A DNA stretch of 64,000 nt from Sulfuriferula sp047300855 (GTDB lineage Bacteria > Pseudomonadota > Gammaproteobacteria > Burkholderiales > Sulfuriferulaceae), in the NCBI RefSeq assembly GCF_047300855.1, contig NZ_CP170197.1, positions 2,542,001-2,606,000 on the forward strand. Reading direction: 5' to 3'. Made by a program: the position numbers and the translations under genes. The notes beneath the pieces were generated by a model that did no database searches, was not told the origin of the DNA, and worked only from the letters and a program-made list of their open reading frames with translations. Positions 10,841 to 19,047 of this stretch are shown one piece after another; positions within the stretch are counted from its first letter, which is position 1, and every line of letters starts with the position of its first letter.

Positions 10841-11124
10841 AAACCAGGGAAACACGACCCTGAGGCAAATTGTTGCCTACGCACTGCAAACTGCACATAA
10901 CGCTGTAGTGCAGACTGCGCCATTTGAAAATTACGCCGGCAAACCATGCAAGCTTTGCACAGGTGCCGGTGTTCCAGACCCACGCCTGCCCGATAAGCAA
11001 TCCTGGACCCGTCGACGGCATTTTTGACCATCCCGGCGCGCACGGTATCCAGCACAACATAGCCCATTATTTCCAGCATACTTTGTAACCTTTCCCCATT
11101 TCGCCGGTATAAGGCTTAGGTAAC
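10841..11124. other. Gap between metE and the ECF sigma gene
   Basis: No convincing gene. A small hairpin (AGGCAA-ATTG-TTGCCT, 10862-10877) follows metE but has no T-run, so it is at best a weak terminator. The minus-strand open frame here continues antisense into metE and lacks a family signature. A promoter for the sigma-factor operon should lie near 11060-11110, but no clear -35/-10 pair was recognised. Confidence 0.4.
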
Positions 11125-11682
11125 ATGGGACTTAACGTGGATATCACAGCGCTAATAAAAAGAATCACGGATGGGGACAGGCAGGCATTTGGACAGGTGG
11201 TCGACTGCTACCAGGGTTCACTGTTTGGTTTCCTGGGGCGGATGGGTCTGTGCCAATCCCATGCCGAAGAAATCGCGCAGGAGACTTTTATACGCGCATG
11301 GAAGCACCTCGGTGACTACGATCCACGCCTTGCGGCGTTTTCCACATGGTTGTTCACCATCGCACGCAATTTGGCTTTAAACGAACTCGCGCGCGCAGCC
11401 AAATTACACGAAGAAACAATGGGTGATGACTTGCCTGATGCGGCCTGTCAAAACCCGCAACCATTTGAGGCGCTGGCGCATGCCCAGCAGAAGCAGCGTT
11501 TGCAGGCATCTTTACTGAAACTGCCGATGGCCGATCGAAGCGCCTTGGCATTGGCTTACATCGAGAATCTGGATCTGGCGGCCATCGGGCACATTGAAGG
11601 TTGTTCCGTCGGTGCAATCAAGACCAGATTGCACCGCGCCAAGCAGAAATTGAGAGCATTGTTGGGGGTAAATGATGGCTAA
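11125..11682 (+). CDS. ECF-type RNA polymerase sigma factor
   Basis: A 185-residue extracytoplasmic-function sigma factor. Region 2 (about residues 22-90) includes EEIAQETFIRAWKHL, the 2.2/2.3 core-binding and promoter-melting segment, and STWLFTIARNLALNELAR, the -10 recognition helix. Region 4 (about 128-182) has LDLAAIGHIEGCSVGAIKTR, an HTH that reads the -35 element. It overlaps the next small membrane protein gene by 11 bp and is followed by a signal peptidase, so the three form one operon. The promoter target is unknown, but ECF factors commonly respond to envelope or redox stress. Confidence 0.9.
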   Translation: MGLNVDITALIKRITDGDRQAFGQVVDCYQGSLFGFLGRMGLCQSHAEEIAQETFIRAWKHLGDYDPRLAAFSTWLFTIARNLALNELARAAKLHEETMGDDLPDAACQNPQPFEALAHAQQKQRLQASLLKLPMADRSALALAYIENLDLAAIGHIEGCSVGAIKTRLHRAKQKLRALLGVNDG

Positions 11683-11899
11683 TGATTTGGAAAAACTCCT
11701 GGAGTCCGGCCCGTTGAAAGCACCGGAAAATTTCGCGCAACAGGTCATGCAGCGTATCGACGAACTGCCGCTTCCAATCCACCCGCCACCGTCACTGGAA
11801 TGGCTGCAATGGCTGGCGCTCGTTGGTGGCGCGGTGCTTGGTGTGACACAACTCGCCGGATTTGTTTTTGGCATCTGGGTAGCAGTGACTGCCGGATAA
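11672..11899 (+). CDS. Small single-pass membrane protein, candidate anti-sigma factor
   Basis: A 75-residue protein, starting inside the sigma-factor stop region (ATGATGGCTAATG; the second ATG at 11675 is equally possible). Residues about 1-40 are hydrophilic (DLEKLLESGPLKAPENFAQQ) with an opening like that of short anti-sigma domains. Residues about 46-72 form one transmembrane helix (WLALVGGAVLGVTQLAGFVF). No family is recognised and no zinc-binding HxxxCxxC motif is present. Position and topology suggest it holds the neighbouring sigma factor at the membrane. This is inference. Confidence 0.7.
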   Translation: MMANDLEKLLESGPLKAPENFAQQVMQRIDELPLPIHPPPSLEWLQWLALVGGAVLGVTQLAGFVFGIWVAVTAG

Positions 11900-11914
11900 A
11901 CTGGAGATCAAACG

Positions 11915-12823
11915 ATGCAAAATATAACTCGACCTCGCAAACCCATTTTTGCACTCATGATGTCGCTTGTTCTGCCGGGCTTTGGGCAGCTTTATAACGG
12001 TGAACCGAACAAGGCAATCTGGCTATTTCTCGGTTTTGCCCTGTTAAGCATTCCGGGCGTGGCGCTTGTCGCACTCTATCTGCCCAATGGCTGGATGATG
12101 CCCGCACTGATATTCAGCATTTTATTAACCCTGGCAATTTGGCTGTACGGGATGATTGACGCCTGGCGCCATGCTCGCCGCCAACAGGATTATGTCGTGC
12201 AAGCCTGGCAAACCAGCGGTGTGTACACCTTGGTTTTCATTCTCTGCAACGTACTTGCCATGCCATTGTTGATGGGCTACGTACGTGCGCATCAGGTCGA
12301 ATCATTCCGCATACCCAGCGCCAGCATGGTCCCAAGCGTGCTGCAGGGCGATTTCATCTTCGCCGATAAACGCTACAATTGCCCGGGCTGCAAGCAACGG
12401 GTCAGACGTGGCGACATTGCGATTTTCACCTATCCCAATAACCGTACGCTTTATTACATCAAACGCATCATCGGCCTGCCCGGCGACCGTGTACAGGTCA
12501 GTGGCGACGAGGTTTGGGTAAACGGCCAATCACTGACAGTGCGAACAACAGACACGCCTAGCGGCGTTCAGGTGACAGAGCACGATGGCGGCAGACAATG
12601 GCAGGTGATTTGGGCGCCAGTACAACAACGCCCATCCGAGACGGACATGACAGTGCCCGCAGGGCAGGTTTTCATGCTGGGCGATAACCGCGACGCCACC
12701 AAGGATTCACGCTATTTTGGCACCGTCCCTTTACAGGATGTGGTCGGCAAGGCACGACAGGTATGGTTCTCATCCAATGCCGACGGCGTGCGCTGGGGTC
12801 GCCTGGGTGAGGTGCTCAAATGA
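11915..12823 (+). CDS. lepB: Signal peptidase I (S26A) with extra N-terminal membrane region and a CxxC loop
   Basis: Cleaves signal peptides of exported proteins at the periplasmic face. Ser137 in PSASMVPS is the nucleophile and Lys183 in YYIKRIIGLPGD is the general base. GDNRDATKDSRYFG is the conserved box E. It is 302 residues long. The first ~95 residues look like an added TM2/DUF5683-like hairpin (LVLPGFGQLYNGEPNKAIWL) with two or three membrane helices before the usual anchor (about 103-121). A CPGC pair (Cys156, Cys159) sits in the catalytic domain between boxes B and D. A housekeeping lepB normally sits next to lepA and rnc, and this one follows an ECF sigma factor instead, so it may be a second, condition-specific peptidase. 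Confidence 0.9.
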   Translation: MQNITRPRKPIFALMMSLVLPGFGQLYNGEPNKAIWLFLGFALLSIPGVALVALYLPNGWMMPALIFSILLTLAIWLYGMIDAWRHARRQQDYVVQAWQTSGVYTLVFILCNVLAMPLLMGYVRAHQVESFRIPSASMVPSVLQGDFIFADKRYNCPGCKQRVRRGDIAIFTYPNNRTLYYIKRIIGLPGDRVQVSGDEVWVNGQSLTVRTTDTPSGVQVTEHDGGRQWQVIWAPVQQRPSETDMTVPAGQVFMLGDNRDATKDSRYFGTVPLQDVVGKARQVWFSSNADGVRWGRLGEVLK

Positions 12824-12889
12824 ATTAGAGAAATATTGGAATCGAGCCTCCGCCGGGGCGTCCCCCTTGCGCGCCCATCCGGCGTTTTG

Positions 12890-13165
12890 CTAGGCTTGCT
12901 CCCGGCGGCGCGCTTCTTCCAGAAAGGCATTCTGTCCCGCCAGCAGCAGGTCGTGGATATCGGTGACGTTTACCGGCCGATCACCCTTCAGTCCACCGAC
13001 CACCAGCCGCACCCATCCGTCGGGTTCGTGAACCGCCGATCTGTCGTCCCTCGTGCTGATTTCATATTTCCGGTTGAACTCCTCCTGCTTAATGAACTGC
13101 AGCTCGAGTCCCCCGGTATGCGTCGCGGTCTTTCGGCTCCAATCAATTATCCATTCGCTGCCCAT
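12890..13165 (-). CDS. Hypothetical protein
   Basis: A 91-residue soluble protein of unknown function. It has a GGAG ribosome site 6 nt before the ATG at 13165, and its composition is typical of a real small protein (charged, no low-complexity runs, e.g. ELQFIKQEEFNRKYEIS and VNVTDIHDLLLAGQNAFLEE). No signal peptide, membrane helix or recognised domain is seen. It converges with the signal peptidase gene, 66 bp away. Confidence 0.6.
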   Translation of the reverse strand: MGSEWIIDWSRKTATHTGGLELQFIKQEEFNRKYEISTRDDRSAVHEPDGWVRLVVGGLKGDRPVNVTDIHDLLLAGQNAFLEEARRREQA

Positions 13166-13465
13166 GAAGCTCTCCATTTTGCCGTTCGTTGTTTTTCATG
13201 CTTCCAGTGGGGAAGGCTCTGTTTGCGACCATATCATCAGCCTGGCTTGAGTGAAGCGACAGAGCCCGCATGGCTGCCAAAAGCCCCCCATTTTATATTA
13301 GGATGCCGCTGTTCATCATTTTAATGAACGCATACCGTCGTGGGTGGAATGCACGCCCAGTAACCCTCTATCGCATACAAAAGCGCCCCATTGTGCGAGC
13401 ACTGCGCTGAGGATAAGGCCCGCTCATTACTCTCGCTGCGGTCGCTACGCAAAAACCGGCGAAAA
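13166..13465. other. Gap between the hypothetical gene and the DUF302 gene
   Basis: About 300 bp with no gene that I can support on either strand. It should hold the minus-strand promoter of the 12890-13165 gene near 13180-13230 and the 3' end of the DUF302 transcript. No strong terminator hairpin with a T-run was seen. Confidence 0.4.
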
Positions 13466-13981
13466 TCAGTGCACCGATTCCTTGATGGCCGTGACAATCC
13501 GCTCCTCGATCTTCTTGCCCGCTTCCCTGACTTTCTTGTTCCTGTCCCTGGCCACAAGGTAGGTGGGGCGGGTGGTCAGGATCGTGATCTGGTCGGGCTT
13601 GGCCTTCATATTGTAGACCACCACCTTGAACGGGCAGAGGATGGCCAGGTCCATGTTGAGGTTGTACACCTCCTGATTGAACACTATCGAACAGAAGTGC
13701 ACCACGGTCACGTTCTGGAAGCCGATGGTGTTCCACTTGTCCTCACCAAGCACCTTCTTGTTGTTTTCCAGCCCCTTGGACATGTTCTCCTCGCCGGTGA
13801 TCTGGAACTGCCTGGCCTCCAGGCCCGTCTTGAGGCTGGCAAGCACGGTGTTGAAATCGCCTTTCACCTGATACTTCCACAGCGCGGGGTTGTCCGCTGC
13901 GTAAGCCGCAGTTCCGGCGCCAAGCATCAACGCCAGAGCCAGACCAACGAGGAATTGAAACACTGGGTGGGTGGCTTTCAT
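13466..13981 (-). CDS. Secreted DUF302-domain protein
   Basis: A 171-residue periplasmic protein. Residues 1-28 are a Sec signal peptide (FLVGLALALMLGAGTAAYAA, cleavage after AYA). The mature part is a DUF302 domain with the hallmark IGFQNVTVVHFCSIVFN and AILCPFKVVVYNMK. DUF302 proteins are small alpha/beta proteins of uncertain role, often near sulfur, iron or redox genes. Two cysteines lie in the conserved core. The ATG at 13981 has AGGGAGAAGCC upstream. An extension to 14035 was discarded. It is divergent from the catalase gene. Confidence 0.8.
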   Translation of the reverse strand: MKATHPVFQFLVGLALALMLGAGTAAYAADNPALWKYQVKGDFNTVLASLKTGLEARQFQITGEENMSKGLENNKKVLGEDKWNTIGFQNVTVVHFCSIVFNQEVYNLNMDLAILCPFKVVVYNMKAKPDQITILTTRPTYLVARDRNKKVREAGKKIEERIVTAIKESVH

Positions 13982-14408
13982 GGCTTCTCCCTGGATACGA
14001 GTTGAAAATGACGATTTCTTCCACCAGTGCAGCATGGAGAAAGGATATTCCGATCCGAAATGATGCTATTCCAGTTTCACCATAGCCCATGGGCCACATT
14101 CCGCAAGGCGCCGGTTTGACGCAGTGCGGCTTTTTCTTTCAGGGGTTCGGGCCGTTTCGCCAGATACTCAAGTCCTGAGGATGTCCTTGCATCAATTTAC
14201 CAAAGTGGCTTCCTGTCGGTGTCAGGGTTCGCCGTTCACAAATCCGCTAGCGTGCGTCTCCGTACAGACCTGATTGTTCGGCGCGCTTAAGGTGCAGTAA
14301 TACTTGGCGCACCTTGCCGCAGCCATGTAGCACTATCCAACAACCCGGCGCCACACACGTGAAGAGGCAATAGGCGCGAGACCGTCGTCACTTATCAGGA
14401 GATCGATC
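13982..14408. other. Divergent control region of the DUF302 gene and katE
   Basis: 427 bp without a gene. It holds the promoters of the DUF302 gene (left end, minus strand) and of katE (right end). The clearest structure is an inverted repeat at 14289-14315. A weaker CCGCA/TGCGG pair followed by TTTTTC lies near 14100-14140. No sigma-70 pair was convincing. Confidence 0.4.
14289..14315. promoter_or_regulatory. Inverted repeat upstream of katE
   Basis: AAGGTGC (14289-14295) and GCACCTT (14309-14315) are a perfect 7-bp inverted repeat with a 13-bp spacer, 94 bp before the katE start. It could be an operator for a peroxide-responsive regulator or an mRNA hairpin. It does not match the OxyR or PerR consensus well. 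Confidence 0.35.
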
Positions 14409-16514
14409 ATGAGCAAAGAAAAGACCATGCGCAATTCAGGGAAGGCGAAGCTTTCGGCCTCGAATGGCAATACAAAAACAGGAGCCGGAGGCGAACTGCA
14501 CCAGATTGCCGGGGGAAAGCACGCCGCACTCACTACCAACCAGGGCGTCGCCCTTGCCGATAATCAGAACTCTCTCAAAGCCCATCCGCGCGGCCCCACG
14601 CTGCTGGAGGATTTCATCCTGCGCGAAAAAATCACCCATTTCGATCACGAGCGCATTCCCGAGCGCATCGTGCACGCGCGTGCGACCGGGGTGCACGGGT
14701 ACTTCGAGCTGACTACTTCCTTGAAACGATATACCACCGCCAAAATACTTACCGAGACAGGAGTGAAAACCCCCGTGTTTACGCGCATATCCACTGTTGC
14801 AGGCGGCGCTGGCTCGGTCGACACGCCGCGTGATGTACGCGGGTTTGCCGTCAAGTTTTATACCAAGGAAGGCAACTGGGACCTGGTCGGCAACAACATT
14901 CCGGTTTTCTTCATCCAGGATGCCATCAAATTTCCAGATCTGGTTCATGCGGTAAAAATGGAACCTGACCGCGGTTTCCCGCAATCGGCAACTGCTCACG
15001 ACACGTTCTGGGATTACATGTCGCTGACGCCGGAAGCCATGCATATGGTGATGTGGATCATGTCCGATCGCACAATCCCGCGCTCGCTACGCATGATCGA
15101 AGGCTTTGGCGTACATAGTTTCCGGCTGATCAATGAGGCAGGCAAATCCACTTTCGTCAAATTCCACTGGCGCCCCAAGCTCGGTTTGCAGTCCACGATC
15201 TGGGATGAAACGGTGAAGATTTCCGGTGCGGATCAGGATTACCAGCGGCGCGACATGTTCGAAGCCATCGAGGCCGGAAATTTCCCGGAATGGGAATTCG
15301 CGGTGCAGCTGTTCACGCAGGAGCAAGCGGATAAATTCCCGTTCGATCATCTGGACGCAACCAAACTGATCCCCGAAGAACTGGTGCCCCTGCAGGTGAT
15401 CGGGCGCATGGTGCTGGATCGCTGGCCGAACAATTTTTTTGCCGAAACCGAACAGGTAGCCTACTGTCCCGCCAATATCGTGCCCGGCATCGACTTTTCC
15501 AATGATCCGCTGCTGCAGGGCCGTTTATTCTCCTATCTCGACACGCAGCTTTCGCGCCTGGGTTCGCCCAATTTCCACCAGATCCCGGTCAACGCGCCGC
15601 AGTGCCCGTTTGCGAACCAGCAACGCGACGGACACATGCAGATGGCGCAACCGGCAGGCCGTGTTGCGTATGAACCCAACTCCTTGTCCGAAACCTCGCC
15701 ACGCGAAACGCCGGCCAGGGGCTTTCATAGCGCGGCAGTCAATGAAAGCGGCGAGAAAGGCCGCATTCGCCCCGAGAGTTTCGCTGACCACTACAGCCAG
15801 GCGCGCCAGTTCTACCTGAGCCAGACCGCTTACGAGCAGGCGCATATCGCTTCAGCATTTGTGTTCGAGCTGTCCAAAGTCGATCATTTGCACGTGCGTG
15901 AAGCCATGGTCGGTCACCTCCTGCATATTGACAAAGACCTCGCCCAGCGCGTCGCCAACGGTCTTGGGTTTTCCAAATTGCCCGATGCCCCGGCAGCCGC
16001 TGCACCCGTGCAGGAAATGCCTCCTTCCCCGGCTTTGCAGATCATCGGCAAAATGAAGGACACCTTGATGGGGCGGGCAATTGCCATCCTGATTGCGGAC
16101 GGTTCGGATGGCGCCACCATTAAAAAAGTGCAAAAGGCCGTGATCGACGCCGGCGCCACTGTGAAGATTGTTGCGCCCAGGGTGGGGGGCGCAAAGCTGG
16201 CCGATGGCTCGGTGCTGGCGGCGAACGGGCAATTGGCAGGTTCACCCTCTATATTGTTTGACGCGGTAGCGGTCATTCTCTCCGCGGATGGAGCCAAAGC
16301 GCTCGCGAAGGAAAGCGCCGCAATCGATTTCGTGCGCGATGCATTCGGTCATCTCAAAGCCATCGCCGTGGATGCCGGGGGGCGTGCGCTTTTGAAAACA
16401 GCGAATGTGGGAAATGATGCGGGAGTCGTCGATATCGCCGACCAAAAGGCATTTATTGCAGCAGCAAAAACGCGCCAGTGGGCCCGGGAAAAATCAGTGC
16501 GAACCTTGGCATAG
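14409..16514 (+). CDS. katE: Large-subunit monofunctional catalase (HPII-like)
   Basis: Dismutates hydrogen peroxide to water and oxygen. At 701 residues it belongs to the large-subunit clade. Catalytic His89 lies in RIVHARATGVHG, the distal Asn is in GNNIPVFFIQDAIKFPD, and the heme-iron Tyr is in RLFSYLDTQLSRLG. Residues about 540-700 form the extra flavodoxin/DJ-1-like C-terminal domain (GRAIAILIADGSDGATIKKV) seen in HPII. The ATG at 14409 has AGGAGATCG upstream. A Lys/Asn-rich N-terminal extension of about 55 residues is normal for this clade. It converges with the CDF transporter gene 74 bp downstream. Confidence 0.96.
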   Translation: MSKEKTMRNSGKAKLSASNGNTKTGAGGELHQIAGGKHAALTTNQGVALADNQNSLKAHPRGPTLLEDFILREKITHFDHERIPERIVHARATGVHGYFELTTSLKRYTTAKILTETGVKTPVFTRISTVAGGAGSVDTPRDVRGFAVKFYTKEGNWDLVGNNIPVFFIQDAIKFPDLVHAVKMEPDRGFPQSATAHDTFWDYMSLTPEAMHMVMWIMSDRTIPRSLRMIEGFGVHSFRLINEAGKSTFVKFHWRPKLGLQSTIWDETVKISGADQDYQRRDMFEAIEAGNFPEWEFAVQLFTQEQADKFPFDHLDATKLIPEELVPLQVIGRMVLDRWPNNFFAETEQVAYCPANIVPGIDFSNDPLLQGRLFSYLDTQLSRLGSPNFHQIPVNAPQCPFANQQRDGHMQMAQPAGRVAYEPNSLSETSPRETPARGFHSAAVNESGEKGRIRPESFADHYSQARQFYLSQTAYEQAHIASAFVFELSKVDHLHVREAMVGHLLHIDKDLAQRVANGLGFSKLPDAPAAAAPVQEMPPSPALQIIGKMKDTLMGRAIAILIADGSDGATIKKVQKAVIDAGATVKIVAPRVGGAKLADGSVLAANGQLAGSPSILFDAVAVILSADGAKALAKESAAIDFVRDAFGHLKAIAVDAGGRALLKTANVGNDAGVVDIADQKAFIAAAKTRQWAREKSVRTLA

Positions 16515-16588
16515 ACGCCTTTTACGAACAGGCATTGAGCGACTGCCCCGGCTCGCTGGTATTCCATTGGCACGGTAAAGCCTGCGAT

Positions 16589-17200
16589 TCAGGGTGCCAG
16601 AACTTCGTGGCGGGCCTGCCTCACTACCCGCCATGCCGAGTGCAGGAACAGAGCGGCGATACCGAAGCCGACTACCCAGTCCGGCCATGGCTGGTGGATC
16701 GTGGCGATCAATCCGGCAGCAACGAGTACTGAGACATTCGCAATAATATCGTTGCGCGAGCACAGCCACACCGAGCGCATGTTGATATCCTCGTCGCGGT
16801 GGCGGGTAAGCAGACGCAGGCACACCAGGTTGGCAGCCAGCGCCAGCAAACCCACCGCGCCCATGGTGGCAGCCTCGGGTGGAACAGCATTGAACATCCG
16901 GTATGCCACCTGCCCCAGCACGAACAAGCCGAAACCCGCCATCACCAGGCCCTTGACCAGTGCAGCGCCCGCCTTCCAGCGCAGTCCGCGCGTCACCGCA
17001 TACAGGCTCAGTGCATACACCAGCGCGTCACCCAGCATGTCCAGCGAATCCGCCATCAGTGCGACGGATCCGGCCGCCAGTCCGGCGCCGAACTCGACCC
17101 CGAACATGACGCTGTTGATCAGCAGTACCCACTTCAGCGTGCGCGACTGGCGCGCCTGGAGCTGGCCGACCGCACAGGCGCTGTCTTCGCAGCATCCCAT
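16589..17200 (-). CDS. Cation diffusion facilitator-type transporter with Cys-rich N-terminus
   Basis: A 203-residue inner-membrane protein of the CDF superfamily, which exports divalent metals by proton antiport. About six helices are visible. The metal-site helix carries ALMADSLDMLGDALVY in place of the usual HxxxD pattern. The protein lacks the long cytoplasmic C-terminal domain of CzcD or FieF, so it is a short form. The N-terminus MGCCEDSACAVGQ contains three cysteines in eight residues, a possible soft-metal sensor. It lies 6 bp downstream of a ferritin-like gene on the same strand, which suggests iron or another metal of the iron regulon as cargo. Confidence 0.8.
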   Translation of the reverse strand: MGCCEDSACAVGQLQARQSRTLKWVLLINSVMFGVEFGAGLAAGSVALMADSLDMLGDALVYALSLYAVTRGLRWKAGAALVKGLVMAGFGLFVLGQVAYRMFNAVPPEAATMGAVGLLALAANLVCLRLLTRHRDEDINMRSVWLCSRNDIIANVSVLVAAGLIATIHQPWPDWVVGFGIAALFLHSAWRVVRQARHEVLAP

Positions 17201-17206
17201 GACAAA

Positions 17207-17662
17207 TTAACCGTCAAATTCGGCAATATCGCCGGGCTTGCGCAGCATCTTGTTGACTTCTCCGGCATGCAGCTCCTCCGCAGCGATGAGTTCGCGCGCG
17301 TATTCCTCCAGCAATACCGATTTTCCCTGAGCCAGTTCGAGCAACTCGTAGTAAGTGGCCAGCGCGGCCTGCTCATGTTCCAGCGATTCGCGCAGGATGG
17401 CGCCGATGTCGTGCTGGTGGGTCTCCAGCAGCGGGCCGATACCCAGCGAGGGATGGCCGCCGAAATGGGTGATCAGCTCGCCCGCGCGGCGCGCGTGCAG
17501 CAGGCCTTCATCGCCCTGTTCGGTGAGCCAGCTCACAATCGGGATGCGGTTATAGCCGTAGATCATCAGCGCGTAATGGGTGTAGCGCACCACGCCGGCG
17601 AGTTCCAGTTCCATGATGCGGTTCAACAGTGTAATGGCTTGCTGCTTGTCCTGTGTTTGCAT
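17207..17662 (-). CDS. Bacterioferritin-like di-iron protein
   Basis: A 151-residue four-helix ferritin-like protein. The four helices carry carboxylate/His ligand sets: ELELAGVVRYTHY, QGDEGLLHARRAGE, LEHEQAALATYYELL and EELHAGEVNKML, fitting a di-iron ferroxidase site. The usual heme-binding Met of bacterioferritin is not evident, so it is probably a heme-free member. The ATG at 17662 has AAGGAGA 6 nt upstream, and an upstream open stretch to 17731 was discarded. It is distinct from the canonical Bfr at 22139-22603 and sits between a porin and a metal exporter. Confidence 0.85.
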   Translation of the reverse strand: MQTQDKQQAITLLNRIMELELAGVVRYTHYALMIYGYNRIPIVSWLTEQGDEGLLHARRAGELITHFGGHPSLGIGPLLETHQHDIGAILRESLEHEQAALATYYELLELAQGKSVLLEEYARELIAAEELHAGEVNKMLRKPGDIAEFDG

Positions 17663-17769
17663 GATTTTCTCCTTGGTGAAACGCCGGTCACCCGGCGGGA
17701 CGGGAAGCCCTGATTGGCCATGCCTGCACACAAAAATGGGCGCGGACTTCCCGGACTTACACCATTACT

Positions 17770-19047
17770 CTAGAACATATAACCCACACCAAGGTTGAAG
17801 CGGTCTTTCTTGTTGTCGGTTTTGTAGTTCTGCCAGTCGGCTTTCAGCACGACTTCACGGCTCAGGTTGAAGTTGGCGCCGGCTGTCACGACGGTCTCGT
17901 CATTCAGCGGATTGGCCGTATAGCCCGCATCCACGCTGTCCTGGGTATTGTAGCGCTCGTAGCGCACAAACGGACTCAAGCGCATGTCGCCTTTTTTCCA
18001 TACATGGTAGGCCGCCTGGCCGTACCAGCCATAGAAAGACTTGGGCGCGGCATTGCCGGAGCCGGGCGCAATCCCTGCGGCATTATTGATGGCCAGGGTA
18101 TCCCCCAGCGTGCCGCGCGCATACAGCGCCTGCAGTTCGAGGTCGCCCACGCTGTATTTGCCGTGGATATCCCACAGGGTCATGCGCGCATCCTTGCCTG
18201 CCAGGAAGGAGCTGGACGTATCGCCTACGCCGTTCTGGGCGGTATTGCCGCTGAACAGGCCGGTACCGATACTCCAGCCGGGTTGGCGGTAATTGAGGCC
18301 CGCATACAGCGCGAGATCGTTGGCGGCAGCCTTGAAGCCCTCCGAGCGCATGCCGCGCACGGCGCTGCTCGCGCCGGTGTATTTGCTGGCATCCAGGCTG
18401 GTGGCGATACCCGCATTGTATTCCAGCGCATTATCCAGAACGCGGCCCTGCAAACCAACCCCCAGCTCGCGCCAGGTGGAAGGAATAATGCGCGATTCGA
18501 CTTCGTTACGCTCGACTCCATAGAAAGTGGGAGGTTCGTGAGTTTCGTTCAGAAAGCCCAGCGGCATCAGCATCAGGCCGGCGCGCAGGTTGGTGGAAGG
18601 GGTCAACCCGTACTCGAGATAGGCCTGTTCCATGGCCAGTTCGCCCTGCCCGGATTCCACCAGCGCGTGTTCGACTTCCAACTCGGAATACAGGCGCAGC
18701 CTGTCATTGAAACGGTGGCCGAAAAACAGCACGAAACGCCGCAGGTCGGCCTGATCCTTGACCGATCCGTCGCGATAATTGTTATACACGGCTTCGCCAT
18801 AGCCACCGATGCTGGTGTCATCTGCGCGCGCCGGCGCGGCACTGGCAACGGCGACCTTGACGGCGTTGTCGACCTGCTTTTCACGCGCCGCCTTTTCTTC
18901 GGCCAGCTGCTGCTTGAGCGCCGTCATTTCCTGCTGCAGCTGATCGAGTTTTTGTTCCAGGGTGGTGGTGGACGACTCAGCGTGGACGTTGAACGAGAGC
19001 GTGATCAGCGTCGCCAGAAGCGCCGGTTTCAACTTGAAGTGGTGCAT
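17770..19047 (-). CDS. Outer-membrane porin
   Basis: A 425-residue outer-membrane barrel. Residues 1-22 are a signal peptide (LLATLITLSFNVHA). Residues about 25-60 are a coiled coil (EQKLDQLQQEMTALKQQLAE), the trimer-forming or periplasmic part found in porin O/P-like and related families. The rest alternates polar and hydrophobic residues as beta strands and ends with a terminal aromatic strand FNLGVGYMF. FFGHRFNDRLRLYSELEVEH is typical of the 'porin' family of Fe- and S-oxidising betaproteobacteria. The substrate is unknown. The start ATG lies inside the 3' end of the upstream membrane-protein gene, so the two are likely translationally linked. Confidence 0.85.
   Translation of the reverse strand: MHHFKLKPALLATLITLSFNVHAESSTTTLEQKLDQLQQEMTALKQQLAEEKAAREKQVDNAVKVAVASAAPARADDTSIGGYGEAVYNNYRDGSVKDQADLRRFVLFFGHRFNDRLRLYSELEVEHALVESGQGELAMEQAYLEYGLTPSTNLRAGLMLMPLGFLNETHEPPTFYGVERNEVESRIIPSTWRELGVGLQGRVLDNALEYNAGIATSLDASKYTGASSAVRGMRSEGFKAAANDLALYAGLNYRQPGWSIGTGLFSGNTAQNGVGDTSSSFLAGKDARMTLWDIHGKYSVGDLELQALYARGTLGDTLAINNAAGIAPGSGNAAPKSFYGWYGQAAYHVWKKGDMRLSPFVRYERYNTQDSVDAGYTANPLNDETVVTAGANFNLSREVVLKADWQNYKTDNKKDRFNLGVGYMF

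Noticed and set aside
10862..10877. Hairpin AGGCAA-ATTG-TTGCCT after metE as a terminator
   Set aside because: Six-bp stem without a T-run on either strand; too weak to call.
10504..11079. Minus-strand 191-codon frame after metE
   Set aside because: Mostly antisense to the metE 3' end, with a weak ribosome site and no recognisable domain.
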